DNA from: an uncultured Oscillibacter sp.
GTDB taxonomy: Bacteria; Bacillota; Clostridia; Oscillospirales; Oscillospiraceae
Reading direction: 5' to 3'
DNA length: 52,814 nt
Assembly (NCBI GenBank): GCA_947577075.1
Contig: CANPTW010000017.1
Span: 1-52,814, forward strand
This document shows, piece after piece, positions 8,445 to 17,365 of the stretch. The position numbers and the translations under genes are program-made. Numbering within the stretch: the stretch's first letter is position 1; every line of letters starts with the position of its first letter. The notes beneath the pieces are model-generated. The model was not told the DNA's origin. It searched no databases and was given only the letters and a program-made list of their open reading frames with translations.

Positions 8445-9722
8445 TTACGGTTCGATATCATACAGGGAGTCCAGCACCAGCCAAACCTGGGAGAAGGGCC
8501 GCATCAGGTTCCAGAACCCCGCTCCCCGAAAGCCGTATTCCGCAATGAGGCGGAGCTTGGCGTCCATGCTCCGGGCGTCCTCAAACCAGACCTCATGCCC
8601 GGCGCCCCCGGCGTCGGTATAGTGGAAGAAGGGAGACTGGGCCGTTTCGTCGTACTGGATGGCCACGCCGTACTGAACGGCCAGTTCTATGGCCCGCTGA
8701 TTGGAAATGGACTGGGCCCTGGTCTCCCCCTGGACAAACGGCAGCGTCCAGTCGTAGCCGTAATTGGGCACCCCCAGGAAAATTTTCTCCGGCGGCATCT
8801 CCGTAACGGCGTAGTCCAGGACGGCCCGGACGTTGGGAATGGGCGCCACCGCCATGGGCGGGCCGTAGGTGTAGCCCCACTCATAGGTCATCAGCAGCAC
8901 TCCATCCACCGCCGCCGCGACGGCGGCGTAGTCGTGCCCCTCATACAAAAGGCCCCTCTGGCGGGTGTTCGTCTTCGGCGCAAGGGCCGCCCAGAGGAAC
9001 CGCCCCTGGACCGCCAGCAGCCGGCGCAGCCGCCCCAGAAACGCCGCGTAGGCCTCCGCCAGCTGCCCCGGCAGATACTCGAAATCCACATCCAGCCCCG
9101 CGAAGCCCTTCCGCAGCACGGTTTGCAGCACCTCCGCCGCCAGGCGGCCCTGGGCCTCGTAATCCGTCAGAATAAACGCCGCCCGGCCGGTGTCGAACTG
9201 CCCCGCCTCCGTCAGGGTGGACAGGTGCATCACCGACCTGGTCCCCCGGGCCCCGGCGGCCTCCAGCATGGCCTCGTCATCCAGCGGAAGCAGGCCGCCC
9301 TCCGCCGTGATGCCGTACGTAAAGGGGGCCATGGCGGAGAGATAGGGCAGCTGCTCCGCCAGCAGCCCCGGCTCGATGAAGGGGTAGGCGTAGCCGTTGA
9401 ACACCCCCTCCCCTAGCTTCTCTCCAAAATAGGAGGTCACCAGCAGCTGCCCCACCGCCAGCGTCTCTCCGCCGCCCAGCTCCCAGTTGTTCCGCCACAG
9501 CTGCCGGACCGTGGTTCCGTATTGTTCCGCAATGGAGGTCAGCGTCTCCCCCTCCGCCACGGCGTGGATCTGCCGGGGGAAGCGCACCACCAGCGTCTGC
9601 CCAACCGCCAGGGCCAGGTCCGGCGGAAGGGCGTTGTCCGCCGCCAGCCGCCGGGGGTCCACTCCGTATCCGGCGGCAATGGAGTCCACCGTCTCTCCCG
9701 GGCTCACCACATGGATCGTCAT
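8445..9722 (-). CDS. LysM-repeat glycoside hydrolase family 18 protein (spore cortex-lytic SleL/YaaH type)
   Basis: Predicted N-acetylglucosaminidase acting on peptidoglycan; the architecture of two N-terminal LysM modules (about 1-47 and 50-97) plus a GH18 barrel is that of spore-coat SleL/YaaH proteins, which break down cortex fragments at germination. The GH18 acid motif is intact as GLDVDFEYL, with Asp211, Asp213 and catalytic Glu215; MTYEWGYTYGPPMAVAP and the late GAGFWNLMRP match barrel strands. No classical signal peptide, as in SleL. Start chosen at the third of three in-frame candidates (GTG 9731, ATG 9728, ATG 9722) because AGAGG then lies 8 bases ahead and LysM begins at once. The spore role is inferred from architecture. 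Confidence 0.9.
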   Translation of the reverse strand: MTIHVVSPGETVDSIAAGYGVDPRRLAADNALPPDLALAVGQTLVVRFPRQIHAVAEGETLTSIAEQYGTTVRQLWRNNWELGGGETLAVGQLLVTSYFGEKLGEGVFNGYAYPFIEPGLLAEQLPYLSAMAPFTYGITAEGGLLPLDDEAMLEAAGARGTRSVMHLSTLTEAGQFDTGRAAFILTDYEAQGRLAAEVLQTVLRKGFAGLDVDFEYLPGQLAEAYAAFLGRLRRLLAVQGRFLWAALAPKTNTRQRGLLYEGHDYAAVAAAVDGVLLMTYEWGYTYGPPMAVAPIPNVRAVLDYAVTEMPPEKIFLGVPNYGYDWTLPFVQGETRAQSISNQRAIELAVQYGVAIQYDETAQSPFFHYTDAGGAGHEVWFEDARSMDAKLRLIAEYGFRGAGFWNLMRPFSQVWLVLDSLYDIEP

Positions 9723-9916
9723 TGACATCACCTCTTTCGGGAAACCCTATGTCCCCTCCGTTGTCCCCTATGCGGACTTTTTCGCATATCCGGCTCCGCT
9801 CCGCCATATGTATAGGCAGCGTACCCGAAGGGCGGCGGCCCCGCCGCCCTTCCCCATCTCCTCTTGGGCGGCCCGGCGCGGCGGCCCGCGGGACAAACGG
9901 ACAGGAGGCTTTGCCC

Positions 9917-11092
9917 ATGCGCAGACAGCGGACATGGACCCGATACCTGACCCCCGGCCTGGTTCTCCAGTCCGTGCTGATTGGCGGCGGCTACGGCACC
10001 GGCGCGGAAATCGCCCGGTATTTCGGGCGTTACGGCCTGCTGGGGGGGCTGCTGGCCCTGGGGGCGGCGGCGGCGGCCTGGGCGCTGCTCTGCGCCGTGA
10101 CCTTCGAATTTGCCCGGACCTTCCGGACTTATGATTACGGTTCCATGATGAAGCGGCTCCTGGGTCCGGCGGGGAGGCTGTACGACCTCTGCTTCTGCGC
10201 CATGCTTCTCCTGGTTCTGGGGGTGGTGAACGCCACCGCCGGGGCCATGGCTTCCGCCCTGACGGGGCTGCCCTCCTGGACGGGGGCCGCCCTGCTCTCC
10301 GGCGGCGTGGTCCTTCTGGTCCTCCGGGGCACGGAGGCCATGGAACGGGCCCTGTCCCTCTGGGCCTATGCGCTCTATGCGGTGTACCTCCTCTTCCTGG
10401 CCGCCGTCTTCCTCCGCTTCGGGGACGCCGTCGCCGCCGAGCTCCGGCGGGCCGAGGCCGCCCCCGGCTGGCTCTTCAGCGGGCTGAAGTACGCCTCCTA
10501 TAATCTCCTCTGCGTATCCATGGTCCTCTACACCCTCCGGGACCTCAAAACCCGGCGGGAGGCCGTCACCTGCGGCGTCCTGGCCGGCATCCTGGGCATG
10601 GCCCCCGGGGCGCTGCTGCTGCTGGCCATGGGCTCCGGGCTCCCGGCGGCGCTGGCCTCCGAAACGCCGGTGACCGCCATCTTTCAGCGGCTGGAGCAGC
10701 CGTGGCTGTACGTCCTTTTTGAAATCGTCCTCTTCGGCACGCTGGTGGAAACCGCCGCGGGCTTCATCAAGGCCCTGGAGGACCGGCTGGAGCGGGCCTT
10801 TTTTCGGGGGCGGGCGGAGGCCTTCCGCCTGGCCCGGCCCCTGATCACCGGGGCGGCCGCCGCCCTGGGCGTCTGCGTCTCCACCTTCGGCCTGACGGAG
10901 CTGATCGACAAGGGCTACGGCGCCATCTGCTACGGCGCGCTGGCCCTCTTCGCCCTGCCCATGCTGACGGTGGGCGTCCGCATGATCCGCAGGGCGGGGA
11001 ACGGGCGGGCCCCCGCCCGGAAACGGCTCCCCCGGCGGAAGCCCGCCGTCCTCCTCCTCCGGAGGCGCCGGGCTCTCCAGCGCCTGTTTTAA
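9917..11092 (+). CDS. YkvI-like multi-pass membrane protein
   Basis: 391-aa integral membrane protein with about ten hydrophobic spans. The start RYLTPGLVLQSVLIGGGYGT with the IGGGYGTGAEI glycine-rich first helix resembles the YkvI group of LeuT-fold (APC-like) putative transporters; the substrate is unknown. The ATG follows AGGAGG by about 8 bases; an upstream in-frame extension to 9722 overlaps the divergent LysM gene and has no site. The C-terminus ends in a strikingly basic cytoplasmic tail (RKRLPRRKPAVLLLRRRR). It is divergent from the GH18 gene and followed by a mobile-element-bearing gap. Confidence 0.75.
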   Translation: MRRQRTWTRYLTPGLVLQSVLIGGGYGTGAEIARYFGRYGLLGGLLALGAAAAAWALLCAVTFEFARTFRTYDYGSMMKRLLGPAGRLYDLCFCAMLLLVLGVVNATAGAMASALTGLPSWTGAALLSGGVVLLVLRGTEAMERALSLWAYALYAVYLLFLAAVFLRFGDAVAAELRRAEAAPGWLFSGLKYASYNLLCVSMVLYTLRDLKTRREAVTCGVLAGILGMAPGALLLLAMGSGLPAALASETPVTAIFQRLEQPWLYVLFEIVLFGTLVETAAGFIKALEDRLERAFFRGRAEAFRLARPLITGAAAALGVCVSTFGLTELIDKGYGAICYGALALFALPMLTVGVRMIRRAGNGRAPARKRLPRRKPAVLLLRRRRALQRLF

Positions 11093-11225
11093 ACCGGCGG
11101 AATGCCGGATTGGGGCGGATTTTTTTGCCGGGCAAGGCAATTTGACGCAGGAATCCTGCCGGATTTCAAGTGAACTCAACGCAGTCCCGGCGGAAAAAGG
11201 CCCCCCAAGGCGGCGTTTTGACGGT

Positions 11226-11421
11226 TTTATAGTCAGCACAGTTGAAAAGAGTCCAAAGGATTCTTTTCCATACGGCGCTGTTTTACAGCGCCGTAAGCCG
11301 CGTGAGCGGCTCACGGTGCTTGCCTTCATAGGAAACGCACAGGCGCTTTGCGCCCCGGCGGGCCATAGGCCCGCCGGTTGAAAAGAAGGGTATGCTTCTT
11401 TTCAACTGCGTTGACTATAAA
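11226..11421. mobile_element. 196-bp MITE-like element with 25-bp terminal inverted repeats
   Basis: The ends at 11226-11250 and 11397-11421 are inverted copies of each other, matching at 23 of 25 positions; both begin TTTATAGTCA and end AGTTGAAAAGA on reading inward. The interior encodes nothing and is packed with perfect hairpins: ACGGCGCTG/CAGCGCCGT, CCGGCGGGCC/GGCCCGCCGG and GTTGAAAAGAAG/CTTCTTTTCAAC. TA dinucleotides at both outer edges fit a TA target as used by Tc1/mariner-type transposases. It sits in the gap upstream of the bactofilin promoter. The rest of 11093-11522 holds no gene. Confidence 0.72.
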
Positions 11422-11522
11422 GGCCGCGCCGCCGCCTGTTTCCGCCCTTTTTTTCTCCCGTCCCTCCAAAATCCCTCTCCGTTTTTTGGCGGCCCTTCAA
11501 GGGATTTGTCCCCTCCCCAGGC

Positions 11523-11551
11523 TTGTAATTCTGGTTCGGCTGTGGTATACT
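11523..11551 (+). promoter_or_regulatory. sigma-A promoter of bactofilin
   Basis: TTGTAA, 17-base spacer, TATACT, ending 30 bases before the bactofilin ATG. Confidence 0.7.
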
Positions 11552-11581
11552 GTCCTCAATTCCGCAAACGAGGTGAATGAA

Positions 11582-12073
11582 ATGGCTTTTTTTGGAGGGC
11601 AGCCCAAGACCGCTCCCGTGATGGAGTCCCAGAGCGACAATGACCGCCGGGAGAGCGCCGACATCCCCGAGCTCCCCGAGCCCCGGAGCAACACCGTCAT
11701 AGCCAAGGACCTTATCGTCACCGGCAAGCTCAGCGGCGAGGGCGTGGTCCAGATCGAAGGCACCGTGGAAGGTGAAATCAACCTGAAGGGCTATGTCATT
11801 GTGACGGCCACCGGAACGGTGAAGGGCCCTGTGGAGGCCGACGTAATCCGCATCGCCGGCCAGGTAGAGGGCAACCTGATCTCCCATGACCACGTCCAGC
11901 TGGAGCGCACGGGCACCATCAACGGCGACGTGACCACGGTTTCCTTTGTCATCGAAAACGGCGGCCGCCTGAACGGCCGGACCACCATGGTCCCGGAGCA
12001 GGCCTCCAAGCCCCATGTGGAGGGTCTGGAGCCCTCCAAGCCCCCCAAGGGGGACGAGGAGGAGGACAACTGA
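11582..12073 (+). CDS. bactofilin (polymer-forming cytoskeletal protein)
   Basis: 163-aa protein with the bactofilin core, a right-handed beta helix that polymerises without nucleotide. Repeating short strands with Gly/Val/Ile turns run from about residue 40 to 140 (for example VIAKDLIVTGKLSGEGVVQI, then VEGEINLKG, VIVTATGTVKG, VEADVIRIAGQVEGNLI). N- and C-terminal tails are polar and disordered-looking (Pro/Glu-rich), as usual. In Firmicutes these proteins affect cell shape, envelope or motility; the local partner is not evident because neighbours are unrelated. ATG chosen over a longer frame beginning at 11378, which runs through the MITE; GAGGTG precedes it. Confidence 0.9.
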   Translation: MAFFGGQPKTAPVMESQSDNDRRESADIPELPEPRSNTVIAKDLIVTGKLSGEGVVQIEGTVEGEINLKGYVIVTATGTVKGPVEADVIRIAGQVEGNLISHDHVQLERTGTINGDVTTVSFVIENGGRLNGRTTMVPEQASKPHVEGLEPSKPPKGDEEEDN

Positions 12074-12200
12074 CCTCCCGGCGGCGCTTTGTACATCGGC
12101 CCCGGAGCACCCGGCGGACAAGCCGGCCCGCCCGCCCGGCGGAGCGGGGAATCCCTGCGCGCCGGAAGCACAGCGGGCTCAAATCGGAAACAGACTGTAA

Positions 12201-12231
12201 GAGAGCGGACGCCTGGCCGGCGTCCGCTCTC
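12201..12231. terminator. hairpin between convergent bactofilin and queH genes
   Basis: Perfect 12-bp stem GAGAGCGGACGC / GCGTCCGCTCTC with a 7-base loop. T runs are weak on both sides, so termination efficiency is uncertain, but the convergent position fits a shared terminator. Confidence 0.65.
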
Positions 12232-12289
12232 TTGCTGTGAAAAACCCTTCGGCCAGGCGGCTTCTCGGGAAGCCCCGGCGGTTCCCGCC

Positions 12290-12856
12290 TTATTCCTCCG
12301 CAAACCTCACCCGGTCCCGGTCGATCTGCTTCTGGTAGCGGTCCTGCTCCGAAAACACGCAGCCGCAGTATTTCTGCATATAGAAGCCCAACTCCCGGGC
12401 CCGACGATTCCCCTCCCGGAAGCCCAGCCGGAAATCCCGGTACAGGAACTCCACGCCGTACTCCGCCGCATACCGCTCCGCCGCCCGGACAATGCCCGCG
12501 TGGTCCTGGTAGAGGCTGGCGAGCAATGTGGTGGTGAAGGCGGCAAAGCCGTGCTCCGCGGCGTACCGCGCCGTCTCCCCGATCCGGTGCTCATAGCAGT
12601 AGGCGCAGCGGCGGTCAACGTCCCCCGCCACCCGGCGGCAGAACTCCTTGAGGCCATAGTCCTCCCGCACCCGCACCTCCATGCCGATGGCGGGGGCGTA
12701 CTCCAAAAGGCAGTCCCGCCGGGCCTGGTACTCCTTCCAGGGGTGGATGTTGGGGTTGTACCAGAAGGCCACGGGCTCGATGCCCTCGGAGCGGAGGGGA
12801 TCGATGCAGCTTAAGGAGCAGGGGGCGCAGCAGCAGTGAAGGAGAACGGTATCCAT
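12290..12856 (-). CDS. queH: epoxyqueuosine reductase QueH
   Basis: Reduces epoxyqueuosine to queuosine in tRNA, the last step of Q modification, as the oxygen-insensitive, cobalamin-free alternative to QueG. 188 aa, typical length. Metal/cluster ligands are visible: the N-terminal HCCCAPC (residues 7-13), the CAYCYEHR motif, and the C-terminal YCGCVFSEQDRY. The ATG at 12856 is preferred to 12862 because GAGG is then about 7 bases away. It stands alone with its own promoter; no other queuosine genes are in the window. Confidence 0.95.
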   Translation of the reverse strand: MDTVLLHCCCAPCSLSCIDPLRSEGIEPVAFWYNPNIHPWKEYQARRDCLLEYAPAIGMEVRVREDYGLKEFCRRVAGDVDRRCAYCYEHRIGETARYAAEHGFAAFTTTLLASLYQDHAGIVRAAERYAAEYGVEFLYRDFRLGFREGNRRARELGFYMQKYCGCVFSEQDRYQKQIDRDRVRFAEE

Positions 12857-12888
12857 GGTCATGCCTCGCTTCCGTGTTGAATAGGATC

Positions 12889-12917
12889 AGTATAGCACGT
12901 CCCACCCGGTTCGGCAA
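12889..12917 (-). promoter_or_regulatory. sigma-A promoter of queH
   Basis: Minus strand: TTGCCG, 17-base spacer, TATACT; 33 bases before the queH start. Confidence 0.65.
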
Positions 12918-12984
12918 GCCCCATGGCGGAAGGGCGCCGGCCCATTTTTAACAGGTTCTTTACAGTTTTTGAAGGGATTGCCGA

Positions 12985-13013
12985 TTGAAAATCCCGTCGA
13001 AAGCGTGTATGAT
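12985..13013 (+). promoter_or_regulatory. sigma-A promoter of the activase operon
   Basis: TTGAAA, 17-base spacer, TATGAT, 76 bases before the TTG start of the activase gene. A palindromic operator lies between it and the ribosome site. Confidence 0.7.
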
Positions 13014-13056
13014 ATCCAGCGAAATAGTATCCTGCGATTCCTGCCGGAATGGCGGC

Positions 13057-13072
13057 GGGCAATCGTTTGCCC
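13057..13072. promoter_or_regulatory. LacI-type palindromic operator in the activase leader
   Basis: GGGCAATCGTTTGCCC, symmetric at 14 of 16 positions, ending directly at the ribosome site AAAGGAGG (13073-13080). Its half sites match the perfect palindrome in the ppdK leader (21581-21594). A central CG flanked by CAA/TTG is typical of LacI/PurR/CcpA-family operators; the regulator itself is not in the window. Confidence 0.55.
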
Positions 13073-13088
13073 AAAGGAGGTTCACGCC

Positions 13089-16016
13089 TTGAAAATCGGT
13101 CTTGACGTGGGGTCCACCACCATCAAATGCGTGGTGCTGGACGGCGCGGACAACCTTGTATACAGCACCTATGAGCGGCACTTCAGCCACATTTTGGAGA
13201 AGTCGGAGGAGCTGCTCCGCCGGATGGCGGAGCGGTACGTTCCCAGCGGGCGGGCGGAGCTGGCCATTTCCGGTTCCGCCGGGATGGGCATGGCGGAGAG
13301 CGTGGGCGTCCCCTTTGTGCAGGAGGTCTTCGCCACCCGGGTGGCCGCGGGCAGGCTGGCCCCCGGCACCGACGTGGTGATTGAGCTGGGGGGCGAGGAC
13401 GCCAAGATCCTCTTCCTCACCGGCGGCATGGAGGTCCGGATGAACGGCTCCTGCGCCGGGGGCACCGGGGCCTTCATCGACCAGATGGCAACCCTGCTGA
13501 AAATGACCGCCGACGAGATGGACACCGCCGCATTGGAGGCGGAAAAAACCTACACCATCGCCTCCCGCTGCGGCGTCTTCGCCAAGAGCGACGTCCAGCC
13601 CCTCATCAACCAGGGGGCGAAGGCCACGGACATCGCCGCCAGCATCTATCAGGCGGTGGTGAACCAGACCATCGCGGGCCTGGCCCAGGGGCGGCCCATC
13701 AAGGGGAACGTCCTCTATCTGGGCGGGCCGCTGACCTTCTCCCGGTGCCTCCGGGAGAGCTTCGACAAGACCCTGGGGGTCGCCGGGACCTGCCCGGAGA
13801 ACAGCTTGCTGTTCGTGGCCCTGGGGGCGGCGTTTTACGCCGACCAGAGCTTTGATTTGCGGGACATGGCGGACCGCCTCCGGGAGCGGGGGGCCTCCGA
13901 GACTTACCGGAGCCAGCCGCCGCTGTTCGAAAACCGGGAGGAGTACGAGTCCTTCCGGGCCCGCCACGACAGGGCCAGGGTGGCCCGGGCCCCCTTCGGC
14001 CCGGACTACGCCGCCCCGGTCCACATCGGCGTCGACTCCGGGTCCACCACCGTGAAGGTGGCGGTCATCGACCAGGAGGCCCGGCTGCTCTTCACGGACT
14101 ACCGGCCCAACCTGGGCAACCCGGTGCCCCTGATCCGGGGCGTTTTGCAGCAGCTCTACGACGAGCACCCGGCCCTTCACGTGGCCTCCGTCACCACCAC
14201 CGGCTATGGCGAGGACCTGGCGAAAAACGCCTTCCACGCGGATTACGGCGTGGTGGAGACTGTGGCCCACTTCACCGCCGCCCGGCACTTCCTGCCCAAT
14301 GTGGACTTTATCATCGACATCGGCGGGCAGGACATGAAATGCTTCAAAATCGAGGACGGGGCCATCAGCAACATCTTTTTGAACGAGGCCTGCTCCTCCG
14401 GCTGCGGCAGCTTTCTCCAGACCTTCGCCCAGGCCCTGGGGCATGACGTGCGGGAGTTCGCCCAGCTGGGCCTCTTCGCGGACCGGCCCGTGGACCTGGG
14501 GAGCCGCTGCACCGTCTTCATGAACTCCAGCGTGAAGCAGGCCCAGAAGGACGGGGCCAGCGTGGAGAACATCTCGGCGGGCCTGTCCATCAGCGTAGTG
14601 AAAAACGCCATCTACAAGGTCATCCGGGCCGCCAGCCCCGAGGAGCTGGGGCGGAACGTGGTGGTTCAGGGGGGCACCTTTTATAATGAGGCGGTCCTCC
14701 GGGCCTTTGAAAAAGAGATGGGGGTGGAGGTCATCCGCCCGGACATCGCGGGGCTCATGGGGGCCTTCGGCGCGGCCCTCTTCGGGCGGAGCAAGGCCGC
14801 CCCCGGCCAGGCCAGCGCCCTTTTAAGCCGGGAGGCCCTGGCGGGCTTCTCCCAGGAGACGGAGAGCCGGCTCTGCGGCCTGTGCGGCAACAACTGCCAG
14901 CTGACCGTGAACACCTTTGCGGGGGGCGAGACTTTCATCAGCGGCAACCGCTGCGACCGCCCCGTCACCGGAAAGGCCGACAGCGGAGAGCGGAACCTTT
15001 ACGCCTACAAGCGGAAGCTGATTTTGGCCTACAAGCCCGTTCCCGGGAAGCGGGGGAAGATCGGGCTTCCCCTATGCCTGAACCTGTGGGAGCTGCTGCC
15101 CTTCTGGCACACCTTCTTTACGAAGCTGGGCTTCGCCGTGTACCACAGCCCCCTCTCCAGCCGGGACCTCTACTTGAAGGGCCAGGCCACCATTCCCAGC
15201 GACACCGCCTGTTTCCCGGCCAAGCTGGCCCACGGGCACATCCAGTTCCTCTCCGGGCTGGGCCTGGACGCCATTTTCTACCCCTGCATGACCTACAACC
15301 TGGATGAGGGCCTGGGGGATAACCATTACAACTGCCCCGTGGTGGCCTACTACCCGGAGGTCATCGCCGGGAACTGTCCCGAGATCAAGCGCGCCAAATT
15401 CATTTACGACTACGTGGGCCTCCACCGGCCCAAGGACTTCACCAGGAAGATCTATGATATTCTCCGGCGGCACTTCCCGGATATCTCCAAGTCCGAGATC
15501 CGGGAGGCCGGGGACGCGGCCTATGCCGAGTACGCCCACCACATGGCCCAGGTCCGAAAGGAGGGGGCCCGCATCATGGACCAGGCCCGGGCGGAGGGGC
15601 GGCGGATCGTCGTCCTGGCGGGGCGGCCCTACCATGTGGACCCGGAGGTCAACCACGGCGTCGACACCCTGATCACCCGCTTCGGCGCGGCGGTGGTGAC
15701 GGAGGACGCCGTCTCCGGCCTGGTGGACAAATTCCCCACCACCGTGCTGAACCAGTGGACCTACCACTCCCGGCTCTACGCCGCCGCCCGGTACTGCGTG
15801 GAGCACCGGGACTGCGACCTGGTGCAGCTGGTGAGCTTTGGCTGCGGCGTGGACGCCATCACCACCGACGAGACCCAGGCCATCCTGCAGGCCGGGGGCA
15901 AGCTCTACACGGAGCTGAAAATCGACGAGATCACCAACCTGGGCGCGGTGCGCATCCGCCTGCGGAGCCTCTTCGCCGCTTTGGATGAACAGAACGAACC
16001 CAAAAAGGAGGCGTGA
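13089..16016 (+). CDS. tandem 2-hydroxyacyl-CoA dehydratase activase-type ATPase (BadF/BcrA/HgdC family, duplicated, plus DUF2229)
   Basis: 975-aa protein. Two ASKHA-fold activase domains in tandem: the first starts KIGLDVGSTTIK, the second VHIGVDSGSTTVK near residue 313. Each carries both cysteines that hold the [4Fe-4S] cluster in HgdC homodimers: Cys122 (SCAGGTG) and Cys161 (SRCGVF), and Cys435 (ACSSGCG) and Cys474 (SRCTVF); the 39-residue spacing equals Cys127/Cys166 of Acidaminococcus HgdC, so one chain may hold the whole cluster. The C-terminal third (DUF2229 type) has a CGLCGNNCQ cluster. TTG start after AAAGGAGG. Family role: ATP-driven low-potential electron injection; the acceptor is unknown, perhaps the next gene product. 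Confidence 0.9.
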   Translation: MKIGLDVGSTTIKCVVLDGADNLVYSTYERHFSHILEKSEELLRRMAERYVPSGRAELAISGSAGMGMAESVGVPFVQEVFATRVAAGRLAPGTDVVIELGGEDAKILFLTGGMEVRMNGSCAGGTGAFIDQMATLLKMTADEMDTAALEAEKTYTIASRCGVFAKSDVQPLINQGAKATDIAASIYQAVVNQTIAGLAQGRPIKGNVLYLGGPLTFSRCLRESFDKTLGVAGTCPENSLLFVALGAAFYADQSFDLRDMADRLRERGASETYRSQPPLFENREEYESFRARHDRARVARAPFGPDYAAPVHIGVDSGSTTVKVAVIDQEARLLFTDYRPNLGNPVPLIRGVLQQLYDEHPALHVASVTTTGYGEDLAKNAFHADYGVVETVAHFTAARHFLPNVDFIIDIGGQDMKCFKIEDGAISNIFLNEACSSGCGSFLQTFAQALGHDVREFAQLGLFADRPVDLGSRCTVFMNSSVKQAQKDGASVENISAGLSISVVKNAIYKVIRAASPEELGRNVVVQGGTFYNEAVLRAFEKEMGVEVIRPDIAGLMGAFGAALFGRSKAAPGQASALLSREALAGFSQETESRLCGLCGNNCQLTVNTFAGGETFISGNRCDRPVTGKADSGERNLYAYKRKLILAYKPVPGKRGKIGLPLCLNLWELLPFWHTFFTKLGFAVYHSPLSSRDLYLKGQATIPSDTACFPAKLAHGHIQFLSGLGLDAIFYPCMTYNLDEGLGDNHYNCPVVAYYPEVIAGNCPEIKRAKFIYDYVGLHRPKDFTRKIYDILRRHFPDISKSEIREAGDAAYAEYAHHMAQVRKEGARIMDQARAEGRRIVVLAGRPYHVDPEVNHGVDTLITRFGAAVVTEDAVSGLVDKFPTTVLNQWTYHSRLYAAARYCVEHRDCDLVQLVSFGCGVDAITTDETQAILQAGGKLYTELKIDEITNLGAVRIRLRSLFAALDEQNEPKKEA

Positions 16017-16018
16017 AC

Positions 16019-17365
16019 ATGGAATTGGACACCCTGAACTATCCGAAATTTACGCCGGAGATGAAGAAGACCCACAAGATCCTCATCCCCAACATGGCCC
16101 CGGTGCAGTTCCGCATCCTGGCGGCGGTCATGGAGCAGGCGGGCTACACCTGCGAGCTGCTGGAGAACTGCGGCAGCGGAGTCTGCGAGCTGGGCCTCAA
16201 GTACGTACATAACGACACCTGCTACCCCGCCCTGCTGGTCATCGGCCAGTTCCTGGACGCTCTGGCCTCCGGGAAGTACGACCTGGACCACACCGCCCTC
16301 ATCATCACCCAGACCGGCGGCGGCTGCCGGGCCTCCAACTACATCCACCTGCTGCGCAAGGCCCTGGTGAAGGCGGGCTATCCCCAGGTGCCGGTGGTGA
16401 GCCTGAACTTCTCGGGCCTGGAGAAGGACTCCGGCTTCCCCATGACCCTGGACCTGCTGCGCAAGCTGCTGGCGGTCATCTACTACGGCGACCTGCTGGC
16501 GGCCCTCCGGGCCCAGACGGAGCCCTACGAGGTCCGGAAGGGGGACGCGGAGCGCCTCCAGGAGAAGTGGCTGGATACCATCTGCGGCTGGATCCATGAG
16601 AACAAGGGCTGGACCAACCGGGAGATGAAGGCCGCCATGCCCCGGATCGCCCGGGAATTCGCCGCCATCCCCGTCCGCCGGGTCCCCAAGGTGAAGGTGG
16701 GCGTGGTCGGCGAGATCTACGTGAAGTACTCCCCCCTGGGGAACAACGATTTGGAGAACTTCCTCCGGTCCCAGGACTGCGAGGTGAACCTGCCGGGGCT
16801 GATGGGCTTCGTGCAGTACTGCGCCTACAACCCCTCGGAGACCGCCCGGCTCTACGGCGGGACCTTCCTGGAAAAGCACATGTCCGATCTGGTCCTCAAG
16901 TACATTGAGGGCATGGAGCGCGTGGTCATCCAGGTCCTGAAGGACAACGGCTTCCACGCACCCCTGCCCTTCCGGGAGCTCATCAAGCTCACCGACGGGG
17001 TCATCGGCACCGGGGACAAGATGGGGGAGGGCTGGCTCCTCACCGCCGAGATGCTGGAGCTGGTCCGGGCGGGGTACGAGAACATCGTCTGCGCCCAGCC
17101 CTTCGGCTGCCTGCCCAACCACATCTGCGGCAAGGGCATGATCAACAAAATCCGGGAGCTGTACCCCCAGGCCAACATCACCCCCATTGACTACGACCCC
17201 AGCGCCACCCGGGTGAACCAGGAAAACCGCATCAAGCTGATGCTGGCCGTGGCCCGGGAGCGCCTGGCGGAGCGGGTCCCGGAGGCGGCGGAGGCGCCCC
17301 GCCGGACCGCCGCGGAGCGTCCCGTCCCGGAGCGTCTGGGACGGAGGGCCAAGGCTGTGGTGTGA
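16019..17365 (+). CDS. 2-hydroxyacyl-CoA dehydratase-related protein (activase partner)
   Basis: 448 aa, HgdB-like, of the group usually fused to or next to tandem activases. Conserved Cys motifs suited to an iron-sulfur site: GSGVCELGLKYVHNDTCYP, TGGGCRASNY and CAQPFGCLPNHICGKG. It starts three bases after the activase stop with AGGAGG 7 bases ahead (an in-frame GTG at 16013 overlaps the stop and is less likely). In many Clostridia both halves form one polypeptide of about 1400 aa; here they are separate. The last 40 residues are Arg/Ala/Glu-rich and probably disordered. The enzymatic reaction has not been established for this family. Confidence 0.85.
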   Translation: MELDTLNYPKFTPEMKKTHKILIPNMAPVQFRILAAVMEQAGYTCELLENCGSGVCELGLKYVHNDTCYPALLVIGQFLDALASGKYDLDHTALIITQTGGGCRASNYIHLLRKALVKAGYPQVPVVSLNFSGLEKDSGFPMTLDLLRKLLAVIYYGDLLAALRAQTEPYEVRKGDAERLQEKWLDTICGWIHENKGWTNREMKAAMPRIAREFAAIPVRRVPKVKVGVVGEIYVKYSPLGNNDLENFLRSQDCEVNLPGLMGFVQYCAYNPSETARLYGGTFLEKHMSDLVLKYIEGMERVVIQVLKDNGFHAPLPFRELIKLTDGVIGTGDKMGEGWLLTAEMLELVRAGYENIVCAQPFGCLPNHICGKGMINKIRELYPQANITPIDYDPSATRVNQENRIKLMLAVARERLAERVPEAAEAPRRTAAERPVPERLGRRAKAVV

